A stretch of DNA of 64,000 nucleotides from CAZJUR01 sp964549525. Its GTDB lineage: Bacteria > Patescibacteriota > Saccharimonadia > Saccharimonadales > Saccharimonadaceae. A program made the position numbers and the translations under genes. The notes under the pieces are model-generated. The model searched no databases. It worked only from the letters and a program-made list of their open reading frames with translations, and was not told the origin of the DNA. Location: assembly GCA_964549525.1 (NCBI GenBank), contig CAZJUR010000003.1:9750-73749 (forward strand), given 5' to 3'. Each line of letters begins with the position of its first letter. Positions within the stretch are counted from its first letter, which is position 1. Positions 48,248-57,390 of the stretch are shown here, piece after piece.

Positions 48248-48481
48248 ATGAGTCCTAATAATACGGAGAGAACTCATACTTTTACGTATCCAACAGTAAC
48301 ACCAATTGATATTCTATCGCCACATCATAAAGAACATCATCCCGCCCTTATGCCATTTGGGGAACAAACTGAAATTCCTCAAGGCGGTCATGAGCAGACA
48401 CATAAAGATATAGCTTCCATCGCCACACAACAAATAGTCAAGCTAGCACCAGAATCTGAGCGATTTGAAAAAGCTGCATAA
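48248..48481 (+). CDS. Small histidine-rich hypothetical protein
   Basis: 77 aa, no hydrophobic helix and no cysteine. Histidines cluster in DILSPHHKEHHPALMPFG and recur at GGHEQTHKD. It is not recognised; metal binding is possible from composition alone. AAAAAGGAG lies 8 nt before ATG 48248, favouring this start over 48221. Confidence 0.55.
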   Translation: MSPNNTERTHTFTYPTVTPIDILSPHHKEHHPALMPFGEQTEIPQGGHEQTHKDIASIATQQIVKLAPESERFEKAA

Positions 48482-48502
48482 CCTATTTTTATTTTAATAG
48501 AA

Positions 48503-50044
48503 CTACGAGCGACTGGTTTTTTTGCGAGTAGCTTTCTCTCGAATTATAGCCGCAGCTTGAGAAATTGACTGAATAATACCAAGTTTTCTTAACTGAGAAC
48601 GAATTTTATTTCGAGCATGAGTTGTTTTGACAATTTCAAGCCAATCTTTTTTAGGGCTAGCATCTCTTCTGGTTAAAATTTCTACCACATCACCATTTTT
48701 GAGCGGTTTATCGAGCGTGTGAATCTTGTTATTTACTTTACAGCCGATTGTTCTCCGTCCTATATCGCTATGAACGAGATAGGCAAAATCGAGTGGATAG
48801 GCTCCTTCGGGAAGATTATATATGTCACCCTTAGGAGAATAAACAAAAATACGATCATTAAATAAATCAACAGCTAGCTGGTTATGGCTAATTTCTTCGC
48901 CATCTTTAAGCCGACCGGCAACTTCTTGGAGCTGTGTGATCCACTGTAGGTCTGAGGGGAGACGAGAACTTTGCCGAGCGGTATACAGTTTTGTATCTTT
49001 TTGCTCATGATAATGAAAACTAGCGGCAAGCCCTCGTTCGGCGTACTCATGCATGGCATGGGTGCGAATCTGAAATTCGATAATTTGTTTGGTTGGTGTA
49101 ATGACGGTGGTGTGCAAACTCTGATACCCATTTGGTTTGGGAGTGGCTATATAATCTTTAATGCGATTAAGCATCGGTTGATAGAGTGAATGAATCAGGC
49201 CTAGTACTCGGTAACAATCTTCGGTTTTGTCGACGATTATACGTAAGGCAATAAGATCATAAATTTCGTTAATGTCGTCATCAACTTTCTTTAGTTTTTT
49301 ATGCAGACTATAAATACTCTTCACTCGTCCATCAATTAAAAATGGTATATGGTGATCGTGAAGTATTTTTTCTATTTCTTTTTGCGAAACCACCAACTTT
49401 CGATGACTCTTGCCGAGTCGATCTTTCATGAGTTTTCTGAGTAATTTGTATTGCTTCGGCTGGAGGTAGCTGAAAGCAATTTCCTCTATTTGCATCCGCA
49501 CGCGCCCCATACCGAGCCGATCCGCCATAGGAGCAAATACATCTAATGATTCACGCGCTATTTTAGTTTGTGTCGCGTGAGGAATATGCGAGAGGGTTTG
49601 AAGATTATGCAACCGATCAGCCAGTTTAATAATAATCACCCGTATGTCTTGACCAATAGCAATGAGAAGCTTACTCAAATTATCTTTAGTGCTAGGGAGG
49701 TAGGTATCCATATGCCGCATGCCAGCTCGAGCCTGGCCAATCTTCGTAACGCCGTCAACTAAAAAGGCCACATCGCGGCCAAAATGATTTTCAATAAATT
49801 CTAGCGTAATATCAGTATCTTCTACTGTATCATGCAATATACCAGCAAGCACACTATCGGCATCCATACCCCATTCAATCAAAATGGCAGCTACTGTCAG
49901 TGGATGAGAAATGTAGGGTGCCCCACTTTTTCGTTTTTGACCTTTATGTGCTGTGGTGGCAACGTCAATTGCATGTCCGAACTCTAGGAGTACATCCTCG
50001 TCATAATGAGGTTGTGCATATGAGAGCAACTCTTTGCGATTCAT
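48503..50044 (-). CDS. Rel/SpoT family (p)ppGpp synthetase/hydrolase without ACT domain
   Basis: 513 aa. The HD hydrolase domain has HKGQKRKSGAPYISHPLTVA and the HD pair in GILHDTVEDTD. The synthetase domain has RVKSIYSLHKKLKK, DLIALRIIV, PKPNGYQSLHTTVITP and EFQIRTHAMHEYAERG. A TGS domain follows (DRIFVYSPKGDIYNLPEGAY). The protein then ends; the C-terminal zinc-finger and ACT regions of long RSH enzymes are missing. It makes and breaks the stringent-response alarmone. TATAAT (50051-50056) ends 6 nt before ATG 50044. Confidence 0.95.
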   Translation of the reverse strand: MNRKELLSYAQPHYDEDVLLEFGHAIDVATTAHKGQKRKSGAPYISHPLTVAAILIEWGMDADSVLAGILHDTVEDTDITLEFIENHFGRDVAFLVDGVTKIGQARAGMRHMDTYLPSTKDNLSKLLIAIGQDIRVIIIKLADRLHNLQTLSHIPHATQTKIARESLDVFAPMADRLGMGRVRMQIEEIAFSYLQPKQYKLLRKLMKDRLGKSHRKLVVSQKEIEKILHDHHIPFLIDGRVKSIYSLHKKLKKVDDDINEIYDLIALRIIVDKTEDCYRVLGLIHSLYQPMLNRIKDYIATPKPNGYQSLHTTVITPTKQIIEFQIRTHAMHEYAERGLAASFHYHEQKDTKLYTARQSSRLPSDLQWITQLQEVAGRLKDGEEISHNQLAVDLFNDRIFVYSPKGDIYNLPEGAYPLDFAYLVHSDIGRRTIGCKVNNKIHTLDKPLKNGDVVEILTRRDASPKKDWLEIVKTTHARNKIRSQLRKLGIIQSISQAAAIIREKATRKKTSRS

Positions 50045-50075
50045 GCCAATATTATAGCAAGATAGGACCGATTGC

Positions 50076-50104
50076 TTGAAACTATCCATCGATACGCATA
50101 CAAT
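50076..50104 (+). promoter_or_regulatory. Sigma70-type promoter of gap
   Basis: TTGAAA (50076-50081), 17-nt spacer, TACAAT (50099-50104), followed by a 25-nt leader with AAGGAG. It is divergent from the Rel/SpoT promoter 20 nt away. Confidence 0.8.
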
Positions 50105-50134
50105 AGTACTAACATAAGCAGCATAAGGAGTGGT

Positions 50135-51157
50135 ATGTCAGTTACAAAAATAGCAATAAATGGCTTTGGAAGAATTGGTCGTAATGCGTTCAAGATCGCA
50201 TTTGAGCGGACAGATATAGAAATAGTTGCAATCAATGATTTAACTGATAACAAAACCCTCGCCCATCTCCTCAAGCATGATTCATCATATGGTACCTACG
50301 AGCACAAGGTAGATTTTGATGAAGACAATATTATTGTCAATGGCAAATCTATCAAGGTATTAGCAGAAAAGGAACCAGCCAGTTTACCGTGGAAAGATTT
50401 AGGCGTTGACGTGGTAATTGAAAGCACCGGGTTCTTTGTCGATCCAGCGCTAGCACGTGCGCATATCGACGGTGGTGGAGCTAAGAAAGTAGTTATCTCG
50501 GCCCCTGCAAAAGGTGAAGGCGCCCAAACCATCGTACTAGGTGTCAATGAAGATAAGATTGCGTCTGCTGAAACAGATATTTTCTCCAATGCAAGTTGTA
50601 CTACAAACTGCATTACACCTGTTATGGCAGTATTAGAAAGTAATTTTGGTATCGAAAAAGCGATGATGACTACTGTGCATAGTTATACTGCTTCACAGCG
50701 ACTACAAGATGCTCCTGCTAAGGATCTTCGCGAAGCACGTGCTGCTGCAGAAAATATTGTGCCTACTACTACCGGGGCCAGTATTGCTGCTGCCCAAGCA
50801 CTGCCTAGCTTAAAAGGTATCTTCGGCGGCTTGAGTGTTCGGGTTCCTACTCCAGTCGTCAGTATGAGTGATTTTGTGGTGGTTACCAAACGTGATACGA
50901 CGATCGAAGAGATTAAAACCGTATTTAAAAAAGCCGCTCAAGAGCCGTATTATCAGGGAATATTAGGAATTACAGAAGATGAACTAGTTTCACTTGATTT
51001 TAAAGGCAATAGCTATAGCTCAATTGTGGACCTTAACCTCACGAATGTCGTGGGTGGCAATCTCATAAAAGTTGTGGCGTGGTACGACAATGAATGGGGA
51101 TATAGCAACCGACTAGTCGAGCTGACAGCAGATGTCGGTAAAACTGTCAGCCGATAA
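50135..51157 (+). CDS. gap: Glyceraldehyde-3-phosphate dehydrogenase
   Basis: 340 aa. NAD-binding KIAINGFGRIGRNAFKIAFE, catalytic cysteine in SNASCTTNCITPVMAVLE, and C-terminal VVAWYDNEWGYSNRLVEL. It oxidises glyceraldehyde-3-phosphate in glycolysis. I start at ATG 50135, preceded by AAGGAG; the frame upstream of it overlaps the promoter. Own promoter; heads a run of carbon genes on the same strand. Confidence 0.97.
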   Translation: MSVTKIAINGFGRIGRNAFKIAFERTDIEIVAINDLTDNKTLAHLLKHDSSYGTYEHKVDFDEDNIIVNGKSIKVLAEKEPASLPWKDLGVDVVIESTGFFVDPALARAHIDGGGAKKVVISAPAKGEGAQTIVLGVNEDKIASAETDIFSNASCTTNCITPVMAVLESNFGIEKAMMTTVHSYTASQRLQDAPAKDLREARAAAENIVPTTTGASIAAAQALPSLKGIFGGLSVRVPTPVVSMSDFVVVTKRDTTIEEIKTVFKKAAQEPYYQGILGITEDELVSLDFKGNSYSSIVDLNLTNVVGGNLIKVVAWYDNEWGYSNRLVELTADVGKTVSR

Positions 51158-51198
51158 TCATTAGATGTAGAAAGCATGAAATATGATTATTGCACTTA

Positions 51199-51227
51199 TT
51201 GAAATGTAGGTGCAAAACGCTTATACT
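51199..51227 (+). promoter_or_regulatory. Promoter of the rpiB-led carbon operon
   Basis: TTGAAA (51199-51204), 17-nt spacer, TATACT (51222-51227), ending 11 nt before ATG 51239. The transcript would be nearly leaderless. Confidence 0.8.
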
Positions 51228-51238
51228 TACATGTAGAT

Positions 51239-51691
51239 ATGCATATATTTTTAGGGAGCGATCATCAGGGCTTTCATTTGAAAGAAAAAATTCATAGTTA
51301 TCTCATGAAGAGAGGTCACGATGTAGAAGATGTCGGTGACAAAGAGCTCGATCCGCAAGATGATTTTCCAGAATTTGCAGCGAAAGCTGCGGTAAAAGTA
51401 ATTGGTAGCGAAGCATCTGACCCACGTGCAATATTAATTTGCGGTGGTGGTCAAGGCATGGCAATGGCGGCAAATCGGTTTGACGGCATTCGAGCAAGCG
51501 TCATATGGGATAAAACGGAAGCCAAAATGACACGTTATGACAATGATAGTAATGTACTCTGTCTCCCGGCGCGTGTTTTGGATACTGAAGCCGAAGACTG
51601 GAAAGAAATTGTAGAAGTGTGGCTTGATACTGAGTTTGCACAAGCAGAACGGTTTCGAAGACGTAATCATCAACTGGATAATTTGAGATAA
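51239..51691 (+). CDS. rpiB: Ribose-5-phosphate isomerase B (RpiB/LacAB family)
   Basis: 150 aa. Signatures are GSDHQGFHLKEKIHSYLMKR at the N-terminus, then ILICGGGQGMAMAANRFDGI and NDSNVLCLPARVLD. It interconverts ribose-5-P and ribulose-5-P. The usual active-site cysteine region reads ILICGGG. First gene of a seven-gene run (rpiB-rpe-tkt-tkt-fba-pfkB-unknown) with gaps under 15 nt. Confidence 0.93.
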   Translation: MHIFLGSDHQGFHLKEKIHSYLMKRGHDVEDVGDKELDPQDDFPEFAAKAAVKVIGSEASDPRAILICGGGQGMAMAANRFDGIRASVIWDKTEAKMTRYDNDSNVLCLPARVLDTEAEDWKEIVEVWLDTEFAQAERFRRRNHQLDNLR

Positions 51692-51695
51692 ATAT

Positions 51696-52385
51696 ATGTC
51701 TGTAGTTGTACCAGCACTTCTCTCACCCACCAAAGCCGAACTAGATCAACAATGGCTCAAGGTTCAGCCATTTGCAAATCGTGTTCATATCGACTTGATG
51801 GATGGTCAATTTGCGCCAGGCGACAGTCCTCAAATTAGTGATTTACAGTGGTCAGAGGGATGGGTGGTGGATATTCACCTCATGTACCATCATCCAGAGC
51901 TGAGATTAGAAGCCCTTACTGCTTTAAAACCAAAACCAAGCCTCGTTATTTTTCATGCTGAAGCAGAAGGCGATCTTTTACCGTTTGCAGAAGGCCTACA
52001 AAAAGCCGGCATTAAGACAGGACTTGCTTTACAGCGCAAAACTGTGCCAGCAGATGTGGCGGGTCTCATCGGTATTGTTGATCATGTACTTATTTTTAGC
52101 GGCAATCTTGGTGAATATGGGGGGACCGCAAATATGCTCCAAATCGAAAAAATACGACTGGTAAAAGCGATTAATCCCGTGGTTGAAATTGGCTGGGATG
52201 GAGGTGCGAACGTAAGTAACGCCTATACGTTGGCCTTGGGCGGAGTAGACGTAGTCAATGTTGGTGGAGAACTGGCAAAAAGTACGGATCCGCAAGAAAC
52301 ATATCGTCAACTTGATTTTGAAGTTCACCGAAAAGATGTGCTCGAAGAAGCAAAGCGCAAACAAGAAGCCAAAAAGGAAGCATAG
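51696..52385 (+). CDS. rpe: Ribulose-phosphate 3-epimerase
   Basis: 229 aa TIM barrel. Family motifs are VVPALLSPTKAELDQQW, VHIDLMDGQFAPGD (metal-binding HxDxMDG), VDIHLMYHHPE and GWDGGANVSNAYTLALGGVD near the C-terminus. It is divergent, with PALLSPT in place of APSILSAD. The last 15 residues are a lysine/glutamate tail. It makes xylulose-5-P for the transketolase that follows. Confidence 0.88.
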   Translation: MSVVVPALLSPTKAELDQQWLKVQPFANRVHIDLMDGQFAPGDSPQISDLQWSEGWVVDIHLMYHHPELRLEALTALKPKPSLVIFHAEAEGDLLPFAEGLQKAGIKTGLALQRKTVPADVAGLIGIVDHVLIFSGNLGEYGGTANMLQIEKIRLVKAINPVVEIGWDGGANVSNAYTLALGGVDVVNVGGELAKSTDPQETYRQLDFEVHRKDVLEEAKRKQEAKKEA

Positions 52386-52390
52386 AGCGT

Positions 52391-53260
52391 ATGGGTGGGA
52401 AACTAACACTACAGCAACTTGAAGCTAAAGCACAATCTATTAGAGAAAATATTATCACTATGCTCGAGATCGCTGGTTCTGGTCATAGCGCAGGGCCGCT
52501 CGGACTAGCCGACATTTTCACGGCACTGTATTTCTCTATTGCAAAAATAGATCCTCAGCGACCAGACTGGGAAGAGCGCGATCTTATTCTGCTTTCAAAC
52601 GGTCACTGTGTGCCGGTCCAATATGTCACAATGGCACAAGCCGGTTTTTTCCCTGTAGAGGAGCTTAAAACGCTGCGTGCCTTTGGCTCTCGCTTGCAAG
52701 GTCATCCCGAGAGAGAAAAATTACCTGGCTTAGAAACCACAAGTGGCCCGCTCGGATCGGGCTTGAGCCAAGCCGCCGGCATGGCGTATGTACTTCAATA
52801 TATTGATCCGCTACCATCTGGAAAAGAACGATGGATCTACACCATTATGGGGGATGGGGAGCTAGATGAAGGCAATATTTGGGAAGCAGCGATGTTTGCG
52901 GGTAAGAATAAATTACATCGTTTGATTGGTATTATTGATCGAAATAACATCCAAATTGATGGGCGGACAGAAGATGTCATGCCACTCGAAGATTTGAAAG
53001 GTAAATGGGAAAGTTTTGGCTGGCACGTCGAAGAGATTGACGGAAATAATATTGAAAGCGTGATTGATGCTTGTGCATTAGCGCGCTCTATTACCAATAA
53101 ACCAAGTGTGATTATTGCGCATACCGTACCAGGCAAGGGAGTAGATTTTATGGAGTATGACTATCATTGGCATGGTAAACCACCTAATCACGAACAGGCT
53201 CACGAAGCTTTGCAGAAACTTCGAAGTTTGAATGGAAAAATAAGCGGAGAACATCAATGA
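52391..53260 (+). CDS. Transketolase, N-terminal (TPP-binding) subunit
   Basis: 289 aa. Contains SGHSAGPLGLADIFTALYF, GPLGSGLSQAAGMAYVLQYI, the TPP motif GDGELDEGNIWEAAMFAGKN and IIDRNNIQIDGRTEDVMP. It forms a split transketolase with the next gene, which overlaps it by 4 nt. It moves two-carbon units between sugars, joining the pentose phosphates to glycolysis. Confidence 0.95.
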   Translation: MGGKLTLQQLEAKAQSIRENIITMLEIAGSGHSAGPLGLADIFTALYFSIAKIDPQRPDWEERDLILLSNGHCVPVQYVTMAQAGFFPVEELKTLRAFGSRLQGHPEREKLPGLETTSGPLGSGLSQAAGMAYVLQYIDPLPSGKERWIYTIMGDGELDEGNIWEAAMFAGKNKLHRLIGIIDRNNIQIDGRTEDVMPLEDLKGKWESFGWHVEEIDGNNIESVIDACALARSITNKPSVIIAHTVPGKGVDFMEYDYHWHGKPPNHEQAHEALQKLRSLNGKISGEHQ

Positions 53261-54255
53261 GCCGCTTCCCACTTGCTGAAAAGCTTTTTCATGAAGATAT
53301 CGTCCAAGAGCCTATTCGTGCTGGATTTGGGCGTGGACTCAAAATGGCGGGCGAAAAAAACCAGCAAGTTGTTGCACTTTGTGCCGATCTCACAGAATCA
53401 ACCCAGATGCATTTGTTTAAAGAGGCATTCCCTGCTCGTTTTGTTCAAGTAGGTGTAGCGGAACAAAATCTTGTGACGCTTGCGAGTGGAATGGCCGCGA
53501 TGGGCAAGATACCGTATGCGAGTAGCTATGCTGCATTTAGTCCCGGTCGGAATTGGGAGCAGATTCGAACAACTATTTGCCTCAATAATATGACTGTTCG
53601 TATTGTAGGGTCGCATGCTGGAGTGAGTGTCGGTCCCGACGGCGCCACTCACCAAATGCTCGAAGATATTGCTCTCATGAGGGTGCTACCAAACATGGTC
53701 GTCATTGCACCTGGTGATGCTATTGAGGCAGAGAAGGCCACACTTGCGCTCGCAGAGGACTCTCGTCCAGCCTATTTACGCTTAGCTCGAGAGAAAACGC
53801 CTGTTTTTACGACTGCTGAATCTCCTTTTTCTATCGGCAAAGTATACACACTGAGAGATGGGCGCGATATTTCACTTATCGGTAGCGGTACGATGACGTA
53901 CCAGTTGCTTGTAGCTGCCAATCTGCTTTCTAAAGAAGGAATTGAAGCCGAAGTTTTACATGCTCCCACAATCAAGCCGCTTGACCAGGACGTTATTTTA
54001 TCATCTGTCCGAAAAACAGGTCGGGCCATGACTGCCGAAGAAGCACAGCGAGATGGTGGACTGGGAGGAGCTGTAGCGGAATTACTGTCTTCTCGCCTGC
54101 CTATTCCATTGAAACGATTAGGCATGAAAGATAGATTCGGTGAAAGCGGAACACCCGAAGAGTTACTACGTCATTTTGAGTTAACGAGCGATGCGATTGC
54201 CCATAAAGTACGATCATTTATACAAACAGTTCCGCAATACAAACAAGGTTTTTAA
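53257..54255 (+). CDS. Transketolase, C-terminal subunit
   Basis: 332 aa. The pyrimidine-binding domain has CADLTESTQMHLFKEAFPAR, the catalytic glutamate in VGVAEQNLVTLASGMAAMGK, SHAGVSVGPDGATHQMLEDI and the C-terminal domain GLGGAVAELLSSRLPIPLKR. Split transketolases are common in archaea and in Gram-positive bacteria. Translationally coupled to the N-terminal subunit. Confidence 0.95.
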   Translation: MSRFPLAEKLFHEDIVQEPIRAGFGRGLKMAGEKNQQVVALCADLTESTQMHLFKEAFPARFVQVGVAEQNLVTLASGMAAMGKIPYASSYAAFSPGRNWEQIRTTICLNNMTVRIVGSHAGVSVGPDGATHQMLEDIALMRVLPNMVVIAPGDAIEAEKATLALAEDSRPAYLRLAREKTPVFTTAESPFSIGKVYTLRDGRDISLIGSGTMTYQLLVAANLLSKEGIEAEVLHAPTIKPLDQDVILSSVRKTGRAMTAEEAQRDGGLGGAVAELLSSRLPIPLKRLGMKDRFGESGTPEELLRHFELTSDAIAHKVRSFIQTVPQYKQGF

Positions 54256-54267
54256 GAAGGAGTCCTT

Positions 54268-55179
54268 ATGTCACTGAGCATTCGAGAAATACGTCATAAT
54301 ACGACCAGAGCTCGCCATTTAATGCAACGTTCTCGGCAACAAAAGTTTGCTGTCGGGGCGTTTAATATTGATAATCAAGAGACATTGATTGCTGTAGCGC
54401 GTGCAGCTCAAAAATTACGTGCGCCAGTACTTGTGGAGGTTAGTGACGGGGAAGTAAAAGCACTTGGACTTGATAATATCCGTGACATGGTCGACAATTA
54501 CAAGATTGAATATGGCATAGAAATATACGTCAATCTCGATCATAGTCCGTCTGTAGAAGCCGCTAAAAGAGGGATAGACGCTGGATTTGAGTTTATTCAT
54601 ATAGATATTTCCCAAGCTAATCATGAAGCAAGCGATGAGACAATTATCTCGGCAACTCAAGAAGTAGTTCAATACGCCGCATTTACGGGTGCTTTGGTGG
54701 AAAGTGAGCCGCATTATTTTGGCGGTAGCTCAAATGTTCATACAGAAGAAATCAATTACGATGAGATTAAAAAAACTTTCTCTACCCCACAAGCCGCAGA
54801 GCAGTTTGTTCGTGCCACAGGTATTGATACATTTGCAGCAGCTATCGGCAATCTACACGGCAAATATCCTGTACCAAAAGTACTTGATTTAGAGCTTTTA
54901 CAAAAAATTCGAGATGCGATTGATTGTCAAATTTCTTTGCATGGTGGCTCCGGCACACCCCTGCATTTCTTTGAACGTGCTGCTCAAATTGGCGTCAGTA
55001 AAATTAACATTAATAGCGACATGCGCTTTGCTTTTCGCCAAACACTAGAAAAAGTATTGAAAGAACATCCCGACGAATACGCCATTGTAAAATTAATGCC
55101 TGAAGTGTATGAAGCAGTCCAACAAGTTATCGAAGAAAAGATCAAAGCGTTTGGCAGTGAGGGAAAAGCAATTGTCTAA
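54268..55179 (+). CDS. fba: Class II fructose-bisphosphate aldolase family
   Basis: 303 aa. Zinc ligands are in VNLDHSPSVEAAKRGIDAG, IGNLHGKYP and SLHGGSGTPLHFFERAAQIG, and the phosphate loop is KININSDMRFAFR. It cleaves fructose-1,6-bisphosphate or tagatose bisphosphate. AGAAGGAG precedes the ATG. Operon context with transketolase and a PfkB kinase supports central sugar metabolism. Confidence 0.94.
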   Translation: MSLSIREIRHNTTRARHLMQRSRQQKFAVGAFNIDNQETLIAVARAAQKLRAPVLVEVSDGEVKALGLDNIRDMVDNYKIEYGIEIYVNLDHSPSVEAAKRGIDAGFEFIHIDISQANHEASDETIISATQEVVQYAAFTGALVESEPHYFGGSSNVHTEEINYDEIKKTFSTPQAAEQFVRATGIDTFAAAIGNLHGKYPVPKVLDLELLQKIRDAIDCQISLHGGSGTPLHFFERAAQIGVSKININSDMRFAFRQTLEKVLKEHPDEYAIVKLMPEVYEAVQQVIEEKIKAFGSEGKAIV

Positions 55180-56152
55180 AATCCCTACTATTCTGACGAT
55201 TGGCAAGGCGACCCAAGATGTGTTTTTGATGAGCTCGAAAGAGTTTAAAACCTATCGACATAAAGGAGTTGTCTACGAACAAATGCCACTCGGCGCCAAA
55301 CTCAACTTGGATAATGTGGTTTTCTCTACTGGTGGAAATGCAACAAACGCAGCCGTTACTTTCGCGCGACAAGGACTGCGCAGTAAATATATTTGGGCAC
55401 TCGGTACTGACATAGCGAGTCACTCTGTACTCGCTGCGCTGGATGAAGAAAACGTCAATACTACCAATGTCGTAGTAAACGAGAAGTTCAGAGCGAGCTA
55501 TTCAACTATCTTACTGGCAAAAAATGGTGAACGAACAATTTTAAATTTTCATGGCACTGAGCTGCCAAGTGATGGTCATCCACTTGATCTATCGGTCATA
55601 GAAGATATGGATTGGCTGTATCTCTCGGCTCTTAATAACATGCCATTACTAGCAAAAATAATAGATTTAGCGGTAAAGCACGATGTCAAAGTTATGATGA
55701 ATCCTTCTGGAAAGGAGTTGGCGGAAAAACAAAAACTTAAAGCGCTTCTCCCGGATATTGAAGTCTTGATTATGAATAAAGAAGAGGCTGCAATGCTTGT
55801 ACAAGGTCATACCACCCTCGAGCTGCTTCATCATTTATCACATTATTGCGCTGTCAATATTATCTCGGATGGGCCTCATGGTGTGATGGCGACTGATGGA
55901 GAATATATTGTGCGGGCGGGCATGTATGAAGATGTGACAGTGGTGGATCGCACGGGCGCGGGCGATGCGTTTGGGTCAGGGTTTTTAAGTCAATGGTCGC
56001 AAGGTAAATCTCTGCAAGAAGCACTTATTTTTGCGAGCGCAAATGCGACATCGGTAGTGACAAAAATTGGAGCTAAAGAAGGTATTCTCCATAAAAATAC
56101 ACAGCTTCATCACATGCCTATAGATATAAAAAAGTATAAGGACATATCATGA
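55172..56152 (+). CDS. PfkB-family sugar kinase
   Basis: 326 aa from TTG 55172. Sugar-binding region FSTGGNATNAAVTFARQG near residue 53 and the catalytic DRTGAGDAFGSGFLSQW near residue 265 with the anion hole and aspartate base. The start is TTG because the in-frame ATG at 55109 lies deep in fba and codes for a non-family tail; GAGGGA lies upstream of the TTG. It overlaps fba by 8 nt. The place directly after fba makes fructose-6-phosphate a natural substrate guess, but family members also phosphorylate ribose, nucleosides and tagatose-6-P. Confidence 0.9.
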   Translation: MSKIPTILTIGKATQDVFLMSSKEFKTYRHKGVVYEQMPLGAKLNLDNVVFSTGGNATNAAVTFARQGLRSKYIWALGTDIASHSVLAALDEENVNTTNVVVNEKFRASYSTILLAKNGERTILNFHGTELPSDGHPLDLSVIEDMDWLYLSALNNMPLLAKIIDLAVKHDVKVMMNPSGKELAEKQKLKALLPDIEVLIMNKEEAAMLVQGHTTLELLHHLSHYCAVNIISDGPHGVMATDGEYIVRAGMYEDVTVVDRTGAGDAFGSGFLSQWSQGKSLQEALIFASANATSVVTKIGAKEGILHKNTQLHHMPIDIKKYKDIS

Positions 56153-57384
56153 CAAAATTTCTCCAAGAGCTACTAGATGCCGAAGAGCCGTTATTTACGA
56201 TAAGCTTACATGATTTAGAGAAAACGAGCGGCCGAAACAGTGTTGATGTCAAGCTCATGAGTGACATATTAGCGAGTTCCTTCGAGGCTATGCGCTTACT
56301 AGGTCTGGATCATAACAATACAACTGGTAAAGAATTCTATCGTGCCTTACTTGCGCGTATAGAGGCTGATAATATGCGCGTGGCAAAACTAGTTGGCGGA
56401 AAAGATCCTGATGATATTCGTGTAATGGTACCGAAACTAGTCGCAACCGCTAATAAAGTAAAATTTAATCGCAAAGTATTTGTTCTAAAGCACGAAAAGG
56501 CAAAAGAGTTATTGCGTCAAATGCCGCCGAAAAACCTCATGAAGCATCTCGGCTATAAAAAAATTGATGACTTATTTAGGAATGAACCATTTGGCGAATT
56601 ATATACAGCTTTACGATTCTCGGAGGGTCCTGATTGGCTTAATCGATACGATGAGCTATTTAAAACGGTTCAAGCCAAAGATTATGAAGAGAGAGATCTT
56701 GAAATAATTGTTATGAATCATGAAAAATATGTTGATCTTGCGAAACATTTCGTCGAAAAAAAGTTTCATAATGTAACTCATACGAAAGAACTCGGCACAA
56801 TTATTGTTGTACCAGTACAAAAACCGCGTTGGAAAGGTCTAACGCTCAAAACCTTACCGCTACTTTTTCACTACATGAACGAAGTGAAGCTATATTCTAC
56901 GTTTTTTAAGTACAAATCTAAAACAGTAAAAAAATTTGGCGAAGTTGTTGTAGAGACACTGATAGCTGATCCAGCCAGTGGTTCGCAAATGGCTGGTCGT
57001 CATGTGCACTGGCGTGTCATACAGCGCTATTTCGGTAAAATAAAAGACGAGGCCCATCCTGAAGCCTTTCAACCACATCTACAACCCGAAGATCTTCATT
57101 GGCGAAGAGCGGAAGAATTACTCTATGAGCTCGACCCTAAAATGAAATTTTGGAAAGACCGCGATTGGGTAGGGATGATGTTTGATGACCAACCAGTAAC
57201 TACTAACATCATCGACGTATCGCTTAGTTACTCAAATGAGATTTCATATGATGATCGATATGTGTATCATTTTAGGGAAAGTTTATGGAACGAAATTTTC
57301 GCACGTTATATGGGAATGCCGGTGCTTGAAAAACAAATTCTTGAACAACTTGATAATGATATGGTTATACCAGAGAAACTATAA
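56149..57384 (+). CDS. Unknown 411-aa protein at the end of the carbon operon
   Basis: No family recognised. It is a soluble protein with no membrane helix and no cysteine. Visible stretches include FLQELLDAEEPLFTISLHDL, FRNEPFGELYTALRFSEGPD, TLIADPASGSQMAGRHVHWR and FWKDRDWVGMMFDDQPVTTN. The last two look like a conserved core rich in H, W and D. It overlaps the PfkB gene by 4 nt (ATGA), so it is translated with it, suggesting a role in the same pathway. Confidence 0.75.
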   Translation: MTKFLQELLDAEEPLFTISLHDLEKTSGRNSVDVKLMSDILASSFEAMRLLGLDHNNTTGKEFYRALLARIEADNMRVAKLVGGKDPDDIRVMVPKLVATANKVKFNRKVFVLKHEKAKELLRQMPPKNLMKHLGYKKIDDLFRNEPFGELYTALRFSEGPDWLNRYDELFKTVQAKDYEERDLEIIVMNHEKYVDLAKHFVEKKFHNVTHTKELGTIIVVPVQKPRWKGLTLKTLPLLFHYMNEVKLYSTFFKYKSKTVKKFGEVVVETLIADPASGSQMAGRHVHWRVIQRYFGKIKDEAHPEAFQPHLQPEDLHWRRAEELLYELDPKMKFWKDRDWVGMMFDDQPVTTNIIDVSLSYSNEISYDDRYVYHFRESLWNEIFARYMGMPVLEKQILEQLDNDMVIPEKL

Positions 57385-57390
57385 AATTAT

